Part shown: piece by piece, positions 8,901 through 16,675 of the stretch
Layout: each line of letters starts with the position of its first letter
Position numbering within the stretch: the first letter of the stretch is position 1
Assembly: GCF_001905905.1 (NCBI RefSeq)
Contig: NZ_LIVT01000003.1
Location: forward strand, 759,001 to 823,000
Length of the DNA: 64,000 bases
From: Streptomyces sp. CB02366
Lineage (GTDB): Bacteria > Actinomycetota > Actinomycetes > Streptomycetales > Streptomycetaceae
Direction of reading: 5' to 3'
Translations under genes and position numbers: made by a program
The notes under the pieces: model-generated
Seen by the model: only the letters and a program-made list of their open reading frames with translations
Databases searched by the model: none
Told to the model about the DNA's origin: nothing

Positions 8901-10411
8901 GGTGCCAGCCCTGCTGCGACAGCCTCCTCGGCGTCGGTCCGTGCCGCAGCGACCTGTTCCAGCAGGCCGCTGGCTTTCGCCTCGGCCTGGCCTGCCTTCT
9001 TCAGCGCGGCCTCCCGCTCGCCTCGTGCTTGTTTCTCGGCCGCCGCCTCCACGCCTGCTTGTTCGAGTTCCTTCTCCTGTGCACTCGCCGCCGCTTGCCG
9101 GAGCGCCAGCAACCCCTGGGCGAAGGCCCCAGCGGCCCGTTCACGGGCTGCGAGCGCAGGCGCGACCGCCAGCTCACCCTTCTTGACCAGCAACGCCAGC
9201 GACCGGAGCGCGTCCGACCGGGTCAGATGCCGCTCCACGGCAGCGGTTGCTCTCCAGCCGTCCGCCACGGTCTTGGCCTCCCGCCGGCGGCGGGATGCCT
9301 CCTCTGCGTCAGCCTTGGCCCGCTCGACCTGTAGCTGTGCGAGTCTCTCCCGCCGGCCCGCGACCGTCGCCGCCCAGCGACGCGTCAGCCTTGATGCACG
9401 CTTGAACTCACCTGCCAGGCCCTCCAACTGCCTCTCAAGCAGCGACACGCGGTCCTGGTCATCGCGGACGCGGGCCTTGACCTGCCCGTGGAAGGCCGCC
9501 AGCTCCGTACCGGCCCGCTGAACCTGCTTCTGGGCCTCGTGCACCGCGTCTGCCGCGTCGATCAGCGGCTCGAGCAGCACCATGGCTTGTTCCACGAACG
9601 CCAGCTCAAGCGCCAAGTCCTTGCGCCCCGCGAGCTTGTGGGCGTACTTGGAGACCAGGGCAGCCAGATCGTTCAGGCCCTGGTGGTCGAACACGGCCTC
9701 GAGGAGGAAGTCGACGAAGCCTCCGTCGGATTCGAGGGTGAACGCGTGGACAGCCTCTCCCTCGTCCCTGTTCATCGCCCGCTGGTATCGAAACAGCTCG
9801 GGGTCCAGCCCGAGCTGGCCCAGCAGCTCGGTCCAGTCGCCCTGGGACTTGGGCCAGTTCACCGCCAGCCGCTGGTCCTGCGCATACAGCTCGTTCACAC
9901 GGTCGCGGTACGTCGGCAAGGCCACGTACTGGCCCTCCTCGACGACGGGAAGCGTGTCCAGGCCGAGGGTCTCGGTGGGAAAGAACGCGTACCACCGCTC
10001 GATGAGGTTCTCGGCAACTGTCGAGACGACCTGGTCCTTCCAGCACAGCGCTTTGGCGGTGACCAGCAGCTTTCCCGTGATGGCGTGCATCCACTCCAAC
10101 GCGATGTGGGACACGTCCTTGGCCAGGACGTAGTCCTCCAGCAGTCGCGGATCCGGTGCGTCCTTCACGCGCTGCCGACCCGGCAGGAGGACCGAGAAGG
10201 CCAGTTTCAGCAGGACCGACTTGCCGCCCCCGTTCTCCAGGAACACCACGCTCGCCGGCGACGGACGCAGCCCCTGGGCCCCGGCCCCGAACAGGTCTCC
10301 CTGAACGGCGGCGACCGGCTGCCCGGCGCCGGAGAAGTCCAAGATCACGTCCTGGAAGCGGGCGCCGGCCGGCCCGGCCGAGCACACGCGAATGCGGGAC
10401 AGTTCGTACAT
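5924..10411 (-). CDS. jetC: Wadjet SMC-like ATPase JetC (MukB-like)
   Basis: At 1495 residues this has SMC/MukB architecture. An N-terminal ATP-binding half has Walker A ENGGGKS at residues 59-65. Long Glu/Ala/Arg-rich coiled coils fill about residues 250-1250, with a hinge-like non-coiled region in the middle. A C-terminal half carries the ABC signature (FSGGQQ) and a Walker B strand VLFLDNPIG. JetC is the motor that extrudes plasmid DNA with JetA and JetB. The residue after the Walker B Asp is Asn, where many SMC ATPases have the catalytic Glu; whether this is normal for the subfamily needs an alignment. The ATG lies 17 bases after the jetB stop, with a weak GAGCGGGA site. Confidence 0.9.
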   Translation of the reverse strand: MYELSRIRVCSAGPAGARFQDVILDFSGAGQPVAAVQGDLFGAGAQGLRPSPASVVFLENGGGKSVLLKLAFSVLLPGRQRVKDAPDPRLLEDYVLAKDVSHIALEWMHAITGKLLVTAKALCWKDQVVSTVAENLIERWYAFFPTETLGLDTLPVVEEGQYVALPTYRDRVNELYAQDQRLAVNWPKSQGDWTELLGQLGLDPELFRYQRAMNRDEGEAVHAFTLESDGGFVDFLLEAVFDHQGLNDLAALVSKYAHKLAGRKDLALELAFVEQAMVLLEPLIDAADAVHEAQKQVQRAGTELAAFHGQVKARVRDDQDRVSLLERQLEGLAGEFKRASRLTRRWAATVAGRRERLAQLQVERAKADAEEASRRRREAKTVADGWRATAAVERHLTRSDALRSLALLVKKGELAVAPALAARERAAGAFAQGLLALRQAAASAQEKELEQAGVEAAAEKQARGEREAALKKAGQAEAKASGLLEQVAAARTDAEEAVAAGLAPATDLVPAAAADARRAVDLASEQIKALELEREGLDQRQISVQETLSAAIREEEAASGRRTQAQRALDTARSRARAIEATPRLTDLLGTEVRLDLDAHALLDRLETTIAEAERERVAVQIELARDEFARLALADGRMLPPPEVVRDACRLLEQSEPRIDAWPGWEYLTEFPLQQREEMLARAPHLVSGVLLNSPDDLERAREILGRGAPTAYYVTVGAVAGLLESADAPTREPWFTLPFNVALYQEKAAQTEQKVMEERWARSEERLKQLHFAHRHDGQLRQRISQWRQDYPEGALAGLQEALTTAGTVLEEAEKDTAQQQLFMNALVARRDGIRDELHDAQGDLDHGQKVSRRLTELSERLTQMPSWLQQAADAETEQGAWQKQADEAEATADEHRRLAEGHRAAGDEQRRAAAAASREWAALPGANDMRLDAEPPSDPVPVLRDAYEKAEANFNNADVPGTLRERLAQAEARAAEAAAEYSALDETDRATARRLLQTPESLDERSRAEAQERADRTLEAAEAAVTQAVLEQGKHENALSERHRELHELTADGTATMPTADLPDTIEGCLQSVAAAETEHAAAQAAQTGIGEQQSAVAQEAAQAKDAAGAFANLAQALADTAAEPDAAPYVGDGKTGWSDYGRLRGAAEQGKKELSRTEKVLRSATEKIKQHAAAERYAGLSIPVRQQITNLSPEKTAEHAADWLAALQPRKRNLADEIHEVDLHRQTIVDHLKGESDKALSLLRLAQRLSRLPRTLGDWAGQEFIHFSFQPQPDELLLPRLGELAEEAAAGRTTDGRKVARDGLSLLLRAVHTAVPGGFKVQVLKPDTVLRAERVRVSKVKDVFSGGQQLTAAILLYCTMAALRANQQGRERSRHAGVLFLDNPIGRANADYLLDLQREVAQALGVQLVYTTGLYDEKALGKFPLIARLRNDADLRAARKYLVVDDMIRRHLDALAPEDGTGQIDSARIFRREEPPHEGPEGNDGTATPRE

Positions 10412-10428
10412 GGTGGTCTGTTTCCCGC

Positions 10429-11250
10429 TCAGTAGAGGGCGTCGTCGTCGCCGGTCACCCGAAGGGACGCGGTGGTGTCTGTGGGCGGCACGACGCCCAG
10501 GAGCAGCAGTTCCCGGTAAGTGTCGACCGCCGCGAGCTCACGGACCTGCAGCTGATAGCGGCCCGTCGTACGGTAGACCTTCACCATCAGCTCCGCGTTC
10601 TCGCCCTCGTTGAGCAATCCCTGATCGACCAGGTACCGCAGGGCCTTGCCGACGATCGCCTCCGAGGTCGTCGGCACCACCTGCCCGCTGCTCGTCTCGC
10701 CGGCCTCCGACCGGCGCGCATAGACCCGCCACGCGCGCTCCAGCTCCGGTGTCTCAACCGGCGCGTCGCCGCTCTCCGGCCCGGCGGCCAACCGTTCGGC
10801 CAGCTCCTGGCACGTGTGGCGCACCTGCTTGTCGACCGTGGCGGCCGTCACCGCCCCCACATAGCTGTCATCGGCCAGGTCCTGGGGACGCGGGAAGCAC
10901 AGCGCGGCGATCGCCAGGTGCGCGATCCCGTGCAGGACCCGCTCCGCTTCACGCTGGTGGCCCTGCCGCGCCTGCCGCGCGTAGCCCTCCAGCCGGGTCT
11001 CGAACACCGACCCGGGTACCGGGACGATCACCGAGCCCGCCCGCATCGTGACGCCCAGGACGTTCAGCCCAAGCCCGGTCGCGCTGCGCCGCACCAGGTC
11101 CTCGAACGCGGGCTCCTCGTCGAAGCGCCGCACCAGCGCGGCGTAATCCCGGTCGCGGTGCGGGAGCATCCGCGGCCGGAACGCGTACCCGATCAGCCGT
11201 GCCGCCGCCTCGGCGTCATCCCCTGCGTACCCGCCCACTGCGGTGGTCAC
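10429..11250 (-). CDS. jetB: Wadjet accessory protein JetB (MukE-like, DUF4194)
   Basis: This 273-residue protein lies between jetA and jetC, where the MukE/KITE-like subunit JetB is expected. It has no catalytic motif. The sequence is helix-rich with a winged-helix-like C-terminal part (YLVDQGLLNEGENAELMVKV, then YQLQVREL) fitting DUF4194/MukE, which bridges the kleisin JetA and the SMC. The start is GTG 11250, which overlaps the jetA stop as GTGA. An upstream extension of the frame runs into jetA and is not needed. The call rests on operon position and fold-like pattern more than on a short motif. Confidence 0.82.
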   Translation of the reverse strand: MTTAVGGYAGDDAEAAARLIGYAFRPRMLPHRDRDYAALVRRFDEEPAFEDLVRRSATGLGLNVLGVTMRAGSVIVPVPGSVFETRLEGYARQARQGHQREAERVLHGIAHLAIAALCFPRPQDLADDSYVGAVTAATVDKQVRHTCQELAERLAAGPESGDAPVETPELERAWRVYARRSEAGETSSGQVVPTTSEAIVGKALRYLVDQGLLNEGENAELMVKVYRTTGRYQLQVRELAAVDTYRELLLLGVVPPTDTTASLRVTGDDDALY

Positions 11251-12770
11251 TTCCCGGGTCCCCCATCCGTCGTCTGGTTTGTTCCGCCCACGGTGTCCGG
11301 GAGCACCTGCGCTGTGGTCAGCCACAGGTCGTCCCCATGAAAGCCGGCGCTGTCCAAGACGGTGTCCGCCCGGACGGCCAACCGCACGTGCTCGTCCCCG
11401 CGACGCTGGGCGGCGCCGGCGTCGGGGTTGTAGGCGTACACGGCAAGCAACGCGACGAGCGCGGGCAGATCCGGGTCGAGCTGTGCCGCCTCCTGGAGCA
11501 GGCTCGACAGCGAGCGCACGCTCCCGGGCAGGCGCAGCAGTTGCTCGGCCATTTCCCACTGCTCGCTGGTGAACCGAGCGGCGTCCTCCAGCGGCTCCAC
11601 CTGCGGATCCTCCACCGGCCCGGCGAACCGGGCTGGCTGCGGCGCCGGACGCAGCAACGCGGGCACGAGCGTGGCCAGGCGCGGAATGTCCTGCGTCCCG
11701 GGCCCGGTTGCCCGGGCGAAGAAGCAGTCCACCGGTACGAGCGCGTCCGCGACGGTGAGGCCCAGTGCGGGACGCAGCAGTTGCCCGAATAGATCGAACG
11801 TCGACCGCTGCGGCTTCAAGGAGAACTGCTGGCGGTCCTGCTCCGCGCGGAACACCTCCCGCGCCTCCAGCAGGCGCTGCTGCAGGCGGATGTGTCGGCG
11901 GATGCAGTCCTCGACGATGGCGACGAGCTCGGCGGCTTGCCGCTTACGGACCAGGTTCTGGGCCTCGTCCCGGGCCTCGGCCATGTTCTTGGCGATCGCC
12001 CGCTCCGCCCGCACCCGCTCCTGGACGTGCGCCAATGCCTCGGTCAGCAGGTCTGGGACCTTCTCCAGCCAGTCGACCGACGCGATGTTGCGCCGGGTCG
12101 CCTCCAACTGGACGTGGATCAGCTCCCCGTACTGGATGGTCCGGATCCTTGCCTGCTCCGCCACCTGCTTCGCGTCCGCGAGCCGCCCCCGCCTGATCAG
12201 GTTGGCGAGTTTGACCTCCGCGGCCTCCTGGGCGGACTCCACGTCCGTGTCCAAAGCGCCAACCAGGACGTTCAACGCCTCATGTGAGGCATGCAGGTAC
12301 AGCACGCCGGCGCTGTCGCGGCGCTCCACGATCAGCTTGAAGGGGAACGTCAGCACCCGGTAGACGCCGTCCGCGTCCACCGCGCCGTAGGGGCGGTGGA
12401 ACGCCTTCTCGACGTCGCCGTGATTGATCAGGCTGTCCAAGACCCACCGTGCCACCCGGGCGTGCTCTTCCTGCGTGCGGTTGGGCGCCTGGCGGGCGAC
12501 GAACCGCTGAACCCGGTCAAGGACGTGACGGCGGCTGGCTCCGGTGTCGAAGTCCATCGCGATGGCAACCTGGTCGATGGTGTGCAGGGCTATCTCCGCC
12601 ATCTGGTAGACCTTGGCGTCGGCCCATTCCACCTTGCCTTTGTTCGCGTCCAGGTCGTGCAGGGGCGCCGTGCACGCCAGCGCCTTCGCCCGGCGGATCA
12701 AGCCCTCGTCGTGCAGCAGCCCCTCGTCCACCCCGCCCGCATCGGCGTGCGCCGGATCCTCGAACCCCAC
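11247..12770 (-). CDS. jetA: Wadjet kleisin-like protein JetA (MukF-like)
   Basis: This is the first gene of the defence operon, 507 residues from GTG 12770, which has a GGGGG-type site about 8 bases upstream. It is predicted to be mostly helical. The N-terminal winged-helix-like region (about residues 60-190, including LTFPFKLIVERR) is followed by a long helical/coiled segment (about 200-350) and an Ala/Pro-rich C-terminal part, as in the kleisin-type JetA that closes the SMC ring. An open frame extends farther upstream but lacks coding character. Subtype of Wadjet (I-III) is not assigned because that needs profile searches. Transcription runs leftward through jetB, jetC and jetD. Confidence 0.82.
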   Translation of the reverse strand: MGFEDPAHADAGGVDEGLLHDEGLIRRAKALACTAPLHDLDANKGKVEWADAKVYQMAEIALHTIDQVAIAMDFDTGASRRHVLDRVQRFVARQAPNRTQEEHARVARWVLDSLINHGDVEKAFHRPYGAVDADGVYRVLTFPFKLIVERRDSAGVLYLHASHEALNVLVGALDTDVESAQEAAEVKLANLIRRGRLADAKQVAEQARIRTIQYGELIHVQLEATRRNIASVDWLEKVPDLLTEALAHVQERVRAERAIAKNMAEARDEAQNLVRKRQAAELVAIVEDCIRRHIRLQQRLLEAREVFRAEQDRQQFSLKPQRSTFDLFGQLLRPALGLTVADALVPVDCFFARATGPGTQDIPRLATLVPALLRPAPQPARFAGPVEDPQVEPLEDAARFTSEQWEMAEQLLRLPGSVRSLSSLLQEAAQLDPDLPALVALLAVYAYNPDAGAAQRRGDEHVRLAVRADTVLDSAGFHGDDLWLTTAQVLPDTVGGTNQTTDGGPGK

Positions 12771-13199
12771 GTGCGTCCCCCTTGTCCCACACCTTGGCCG
12801 GGGCTCGCGCGCACGTACGTCGGCGCTCGCGAACTGGCACCCCGCCGCTACCCAAAGAGCATGCCCGCGCCGACCCGTCGCCGGTCGGCATATGCCCAAA
12901 CTCGCCTCTGTCTGCGCTGCCTGCCGCTACATTGCGCGGCCGGTGCCGGTCTGGGAAGCCGTTGTCGTACCGATTTTGGTGGACGTGGGTTCGACTGGAG
13001 CAGCTCGGCCGGGTGGTCTTGCCGCTTGGCGGACAAGAAGACAGGGCCTCTGGTGCAGCACGGGGTTGTCGAGACCTTGAGCGCGCCTGGAGACCCTGTT
13101 GTCGCAGTTGTACGTCCTCGCGCCGGTCGGCTTCCGCTGTCCGGGAGTGTGATTGTCTCGCCCACCGGTTCTGGAACTCCGGGGACCGGCCGCACAGGC
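12771..13199. other. Non-coding stretch upstream of jetA
   Basis: About 430 bases without a convincing gene. It must contain the jetA promoter, transcribed leftward. No strong palindrome or -10/-35 pair stands out. Codon bias is poor in every frame, and the right end merges into the IS remnant. Confidence 0.5.
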
Positions 13200-13682
13200 G
13201 TCCGAGGTATCCCTCGGACATGACCGATGCGGAGTGAGCTGTCGTGCGCGAGGCAATGCCCGTGCCCGCCTGGCTGGAGGGGAGGGGCGGGCAGCCGGAG
13301 GACACCTGCCCACCGGCAGCTGGTCGACGCGGTGCGCTACCTGGTCGCGGTCGGCATCGATGCCGATCGTGAGCTGGGACTTCGACGGCGGGAAGAAGGT
13401 CAACGGCCGCAAGCGGCACATCGTCGTGGACACTCTCGGACTGCTGCTGACGGTGCTGGACACGCGGCCTGCATCACCGACCGCGACGCCGGAACGACGA
13501 TGCTGGAGCGGCTGCGTCAGCGGCACTGGCGTATCACGCTGGTGTGGGCCGACAGTGTTTACCCCGACCGGTCGGCGGTGCCCGGCAAGCTCTGGCGCAT
13601 GCTGTTCAGCAAGGCAATCAACGACATCGGCGTCCTACTGCAGCTCGACCGGATCGGCTGGTCAGCGGTCGCCCGGAGCTGA
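13200..13682 (+). pseudogene. IS5-family transposase remnant (stop codon and several frameshifts)
   Basis: Pieces of one IS5/IS4-type DDE transposase lie in order but in different frames. RYPSDMTDAE is followed at once by TGA where the family has Trp (TGG). Then comes AVVREAMPVPAWLEGRGGQP. After a frame change HRQLVDAVRYLV follows. After an internal loss, GGKKVNGRKRHIVVDTLGLL carries the region around a catalytic Asp. After another shift, the segment with RITLVWADSVY appears. An intact copy would be about 270 codons, so this one is dead and internally deleted. No terminal inverted repeats could be recognised. It is next to the att-like tRNA fragment. Confidence 0.8.
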
Positions 13683-13985
13683 CGCGTCCCGTGCCACGAG
13701 TCGCACAGGCCGTTGGGGCGGGGTCCGGAGGAGCCCCCGCCGGGTAACCGCGCGGCTGGAAGCCACGCGCACAGGCGGGAAGGCCATCCACCTTGCCCCG
13801 ATGTAAGGGACGCGGCACTGCCGGATCGGCCGAAAGGCCGATGGCGGGAGGGGTTCACCGGGTGAGGGAGGGTTGCAGTTTGGGTTGCATTCAGCTCTGT
13901 TCGAGGGGGTTCAGCTCGGCCAGCTGGCACGGTCCCACTGCAGTTCAGGACGGTGGCGAACCTTCCCGGACCCCCGGACGAACAG

Positions 13986-14041
13986 TTGGAAAGCGTGTTG
14001 GGGGCAACCCCTCACGAGTTCGAATCTCGTATCCTCCGCCA
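13986..14041 (+). repeat. 3' fragment of tRNA-Ser(GGA); probable attachment-site scar
   Basis: The sequence starts exactly at a TTGGAAA anticodon loop (anticodon GGA). It continues through the 3' anticodon strand, a GTTGGGGGCAACCCC-type variable arm, the T arm with GTTCGAATC and the 3' acceptor strand ATCCTCC, ending GCCA. The 5' half is absent: the preceding bases give neither the 5' anticodon strand nor a D arm nor GGAGGAT. It therefore cannot be a working tRNA. Breakage at the anticodon loop is where tRNA-targeting tyrosine integrases commonly recombine. Confidence 0.85.
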
Positions 14042-14063
14042 TTGCTCTCACCGGGCAATACGT

Positions 14064-14097
14064 CGAAGGGCCCCACCGTTCGCGGTGGGGCCCTTCG
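14064..14097 (+). terminator. Strong hairpin terminator downstream of the tRNA-Ser fragment
   Basis: A perfect 15-bp stem, CGAAGGGCCCCACCG with its complement, closes on a TTCG tetraloop 22 bases after the tRNA CCA. It is the expected terminator of the original tRNA gene, which places native chromosome to the right of the fragment. Confidence 0.85.
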
Positions 14098-14347
14098 GCG
14101 TTGGGGTGACGAGCGGCACACCGGTTCTCGATCCGGCGCCCCGGCGCCGCACCCCGACGAGTCCGCTGCGGGGCGCGGACGCATCGTGCCCCGGCAGGCA
14201 ACGACGACCTCGCACTCTCTTTCGCCCAAGAGCGACGGGACCGACTGACGCGGTCCGATGACGTGTACAGCAGTCCGAACCGCGCGAACCGGCGGAACGG
14301 GCGAGTGGCCTCCCTGGCAGAACGGTCGGTTCGGGCAGGATGGGGGC

Positions 14348-14755
14348 ATGCCTACGCGACCTGCCTCTGTCCTCGTGTAGGACGGCGACTGCGCCTTCTG
14401 TACCGCGTCGGTGGACTTCTTGACGCGGTGGGTACGGCCCAAGGGCACGGTCACCCCGTGGCAGTTCGCCGACCTGGAGGCTCTCGGCACCACCCAGGAG
14501 CGGGCCGAGCACGAGGTGCTGTGGATCTCGCCGCTCGGCTCGGTGTACGGCGGTGCGCAGGCCGTCGCCAAGATCCTGTTGAGCGCAGGCGGCGGCTGGG
14601 CGTGGCTGGGTGGGCTGCTCACCCTGCCCCCGGCGCGGTGGATCGCCCACGGGGGCTACCGGCTCGTCGCCGCCAACCGCACCCGCCTGCCCGGCGGCTC
14701 GCCGGCCTGCGCGCTGCCGGCGAACCGCAGGCCGGGCGGCCGGTCCGCGTCCTAG
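14348..14755 (+). pseudogene. DCC-family thiol-disulfide oxidoreductase (DUF393) with in-frame amber codon
   Basis: Reading from ATG 14348 gives MPTRPASVLV, then TAG at 14378-14380, then DGDCAFCTASVDFL and the rest of a DUF393 protein to 14755 in the same frame. Family members have Tyr at the stop position (VYDGDCxFC), so one base change (TAC/TAT to TAG) explains it. The stop precedes the CxxC active site. Internal GTG 14411 would omit that site, so the gene is probably inactive unless the base is a sequencing error or is suppressed. It ends on CTAG, shared with the convergent stop of the HTTM gene, a partner it often accompanies in Streptomyces. Confidence 0.75.
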
Positions 14756-15873
14756 GGACGATCGCGGACCGGGAGGACGGGGCCGCCCTGCTTCGGCACC
14801 GCGCCTCGCGGCACCCCGGCGTCGTCCAGCGCGCCGGATGCTTCCGGCGCCCCTGCCGGTACGGGCTGCGGCTCGTCGGTGCGTCCGAGCGCCCGCCGGG
14901 CCAGCCTTCCGGCCGCGACCCAGAACCGGTCGGGCAGGAACACCGCGTCGGCGATGATCATCGCGCCCGAGAACAGCGGAAGCCCCATGAGCACCGCGAT
15001 TCCGAGGTGCATGCCGAGCAGCATCGTCAGCACCGGGTATTTGAGCCTGCCGAACAGCACGAACGGGAAGGCCACCTGGAGAAGCACGGTCAGGTAGCCG
15101 ACCACCGCGAGGGCGAGCGCCTGGTCGTCCGCCCAGAGGGAGAGCGCAGGCCACGGCTGGAAGAGGTCGAGGTTCAGGACGTAGTGCAGCGCGGTTCCGG
15201 CCCCCCAGGTGCCTCCCTGCACCTTGTAGAGGCCGGCGGCACCGTAGAGGAAGCAGACCTGAGCGCCGATCACGAGGAGGCCGCAGTTGTGTACGGCCGT
15301 GGCCACAGTGCGCCTGGCTTCCGCGAGCCGGGGCGGGAGGGCGGGCACGCGTCGGGGGGCGCCGGCCCGCCGGGCCCTCCTGGCGTCCAGGGACCAGCGA
15401 CGGCCCGATGCCATGAGGACGAGATAGAGCGCCATCAGCAGGACGAGGTTGTCGCCTCCGTCCGTCATGAAGATCGAGCGTGCGTGGAACGAGGCCACGA
15501 CGACGGCGAAGAGCACGGAGACCGCGCGCGTCCGCCAGCCCAGCAGGAACAGGACGCTGACGGCGACGGCCGCCGCGTAGCAGAGCTCGAAGTAGAGGCG
15601 GCTGTCCGAGAGGGTCAGCACGCTGACCCAGCCGGTCTGGTCGAAGAGCCGCCGCGCCAGGTCCGGCGTCCACGGGGAGCCGGGGCCCCAGATGTGGTCG
15701 CGGTGGGGGAACTCGCGCAGCAGGAAGACGAGATAGAGCAGGCCGTACCCGATGCGCAGGACCGACACCGCGTAGAGGGAGAGGGGCCGCTCGGTCAGCA
15801 GCGCCCAGGCGTGGCGGGCCGCTCCCGTGACCCGTACCAGGGGGCGGGTGGGGCCGTTGGCCGGCTCAGGCAT
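14752..15873 (-). CDS. HTTM domain integral membrane protein
   Basis: The 373-residue protein has several hydrophobic segments, including around residues 40-53, 95-115, 130-150, 195-215 and 250-290. Its YGLLYLVFLLREFP and LFLLGWRTRAVSVL pattern is typical of HTTM (horizontally transferred transmembrane) proteins related to vitamin K-dependent gamma-carboxylase. The biochemical role in bacteria is unknown. Its ATG overlaps the upstream DUF5819 gene by eight bases, and its stop shares CTAG with the broken DCC oxidoreductase. The trio probably forms one envelope redox-linked unit. The C-terminal 50 residues are Pro/Gly/Ala-rich and probably disordered. Confidence 0.8.
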   Translation of the reverse strand: MPEPANGPTRPLVRVTGAARHAWALLTERPLSLYAVSVLRIGYGLLYLVFLLREFPHRDHIWGPGSPWTPDLARRLFDQTGWVSVLTLSDSRLYFELCYAAAVAVSVLFLLGWRTRAVSVLFAVVVASFHARSIFMTDGGDNLVLLMALYLVLMASGRRWSLDARRARRAGAPRRVPALPPRLAEARRTVATAVHNCGLLVIGAQVCFLYGAAGLYKVQGGTWGAGTALHYVLNLDLFQPWPALSLWADDQALALAVVGYLTVLLQVAFPFVLFGRLKYPVLTMLLGMHLGIAVLMGLPLFSGAMIIADAVFLPDRFWVAAGRLARRALGRTDEPQPVPAGAPEASGALDDAGVPRGAVPKQGGPVLPVRDRP

Positions 15874-16648
15874 CCGAGGCCACCTTCCACCACGGCAGGA
15901 GCCGTGTCTCGGCGTTCTTCGCGGCCGTGCGGCGGTCGCCGTCCGCGCTGCCCTGAGGGGCGACGGGCAGGGTGACCACCCGGAGCTGGATGTTCTCGAA
16001 GGGCTTGCCGTCCCGTTCGGCCATGCGGTCCACGGCGATGTTCCGCAGGTACTGCTGCATCATCACGGCCCGGTCCGAGCGCGAGAGGTCGTCGCCTCCG
16101 TGGAGTTCGACGTACGACGTCCAGGACCGGCGCAGCATGTTCTGCGAGGTGTGGCTGGGGAAAGCGTTGTGCTTGATGGCGGAGGCGTCCACGGCGGTCA
16201 GGTCGACCCAGTCGCCGACCTGGACGGAGCCGTCCGGGGCCGTGTGCGCGGTCCGGGCGGAGATCTGCCGGTTGACGGAGTCCGGGTCGGGCGCGAACAG
16301 CCGCCAGTTCTGCTCGAAGAGGGGGTAGATCCATGCGTCCACCTGGGAGTTGAAGCGCTGCGACAGCACGTTCGGCGGTGCCACGTGCAGGAACACCAGG
16401 CCGACGTGGGCCAGGGAGGCGGCCAAGCAGAGCGCCACGGCGGCGTGGAGGGCTCTTCTTCGCAAGGGACCGCGTACCGGGTCGCGTCCCCGGCCGCTTC
16501 CATCGCTGCCTTCGCGCGCCCCTTCACGGCTGCGCTCTTGTTCCGTCGCGGCTCCGTCCAGCACGTGTCCCGCCCTGTTCTTCTCGTCGTCCGTCTCGGG
16601 GGTGCGTGCGGCGGCGCAGGAGGTCGTGCTCCGCCGCACGCCGTTCAT
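15866..16648 (-). CDS. DUF5819 family membrane-anchored protein
   Basis: The 260-residue protein has a charged N-terminal tail of about 65 residues. One hydrophobic helix follows (AVALCLAASLAHVGLVFLHV, about 69-88), then an extracellular domain with the family's NWRLFAPDP motif and a later MLRRSWTSYVELHGG segment. DUF5819 proteins are regularly encoded beside HTTM proteins in Streptomyces. Here the stop overlaps the HTTM start, so they are co-translated. The function is unknown. A later start within the charged tail is possible. Confidence 0.78.
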   Translation of the reverse strand: MNGVRRSTTSCAAARTPETDDEKNRAGHVLDGAATEQERSREGAREGSDGSGRGRDPVRGPLRRRALHAAVALCLAASLAHVGLVFLHVAPPNVLSQRFNSQVDAWIYPLFEQNWRLFAPDPDSVNRQISARTAHTAPDGSVQVGDWVDLTAVDASAIKHNAFPSHTSQNMLRRSWTSYVELHGGDDLSRSDRAVMMQQYLRNIAVDRMAERDGKPFENIQLRVVTLPVAPQGSADGDRRTAAKNAETRLLPWWKVASDA

Positions 16649-16675
16649 CCGGCAGCGCGCGTGCCGCGCCGCCGG

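Larger units (their letters stand above)
1..14041. mobile_element. Right end of a putative tRNA-Ser-integrated element (left end outside window)
   Basis: The inferred boundary is the tRNA-Ser 3' fragment at 13986-14041. Integrases that target the 3' half of a tRNA leave one rebuilt tRNA at one end of the element and a short duplicated 3' fragment at the other. The fragment here is followed on its right by a tRNA-type terminator, so chromosome lies to the right and the element to the left. The cargo seen is RiPP maturation genes, a Wadjet operon and an IS remnant, all accessory functions. No integrase, excisionase or transfer gene is visible in the window, so the extent and type of the element (actinomycete ICE, prophage or decayed island) are inference. 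Confidence 0.5.

Noticed and set aside
13986..14041. Possible functional tRNA-Ser
   Set aside because: There is no D arm, no 5' anticodon strand and no 5' acceptor strand in the preceding bases, so it is only a 3' fragment.
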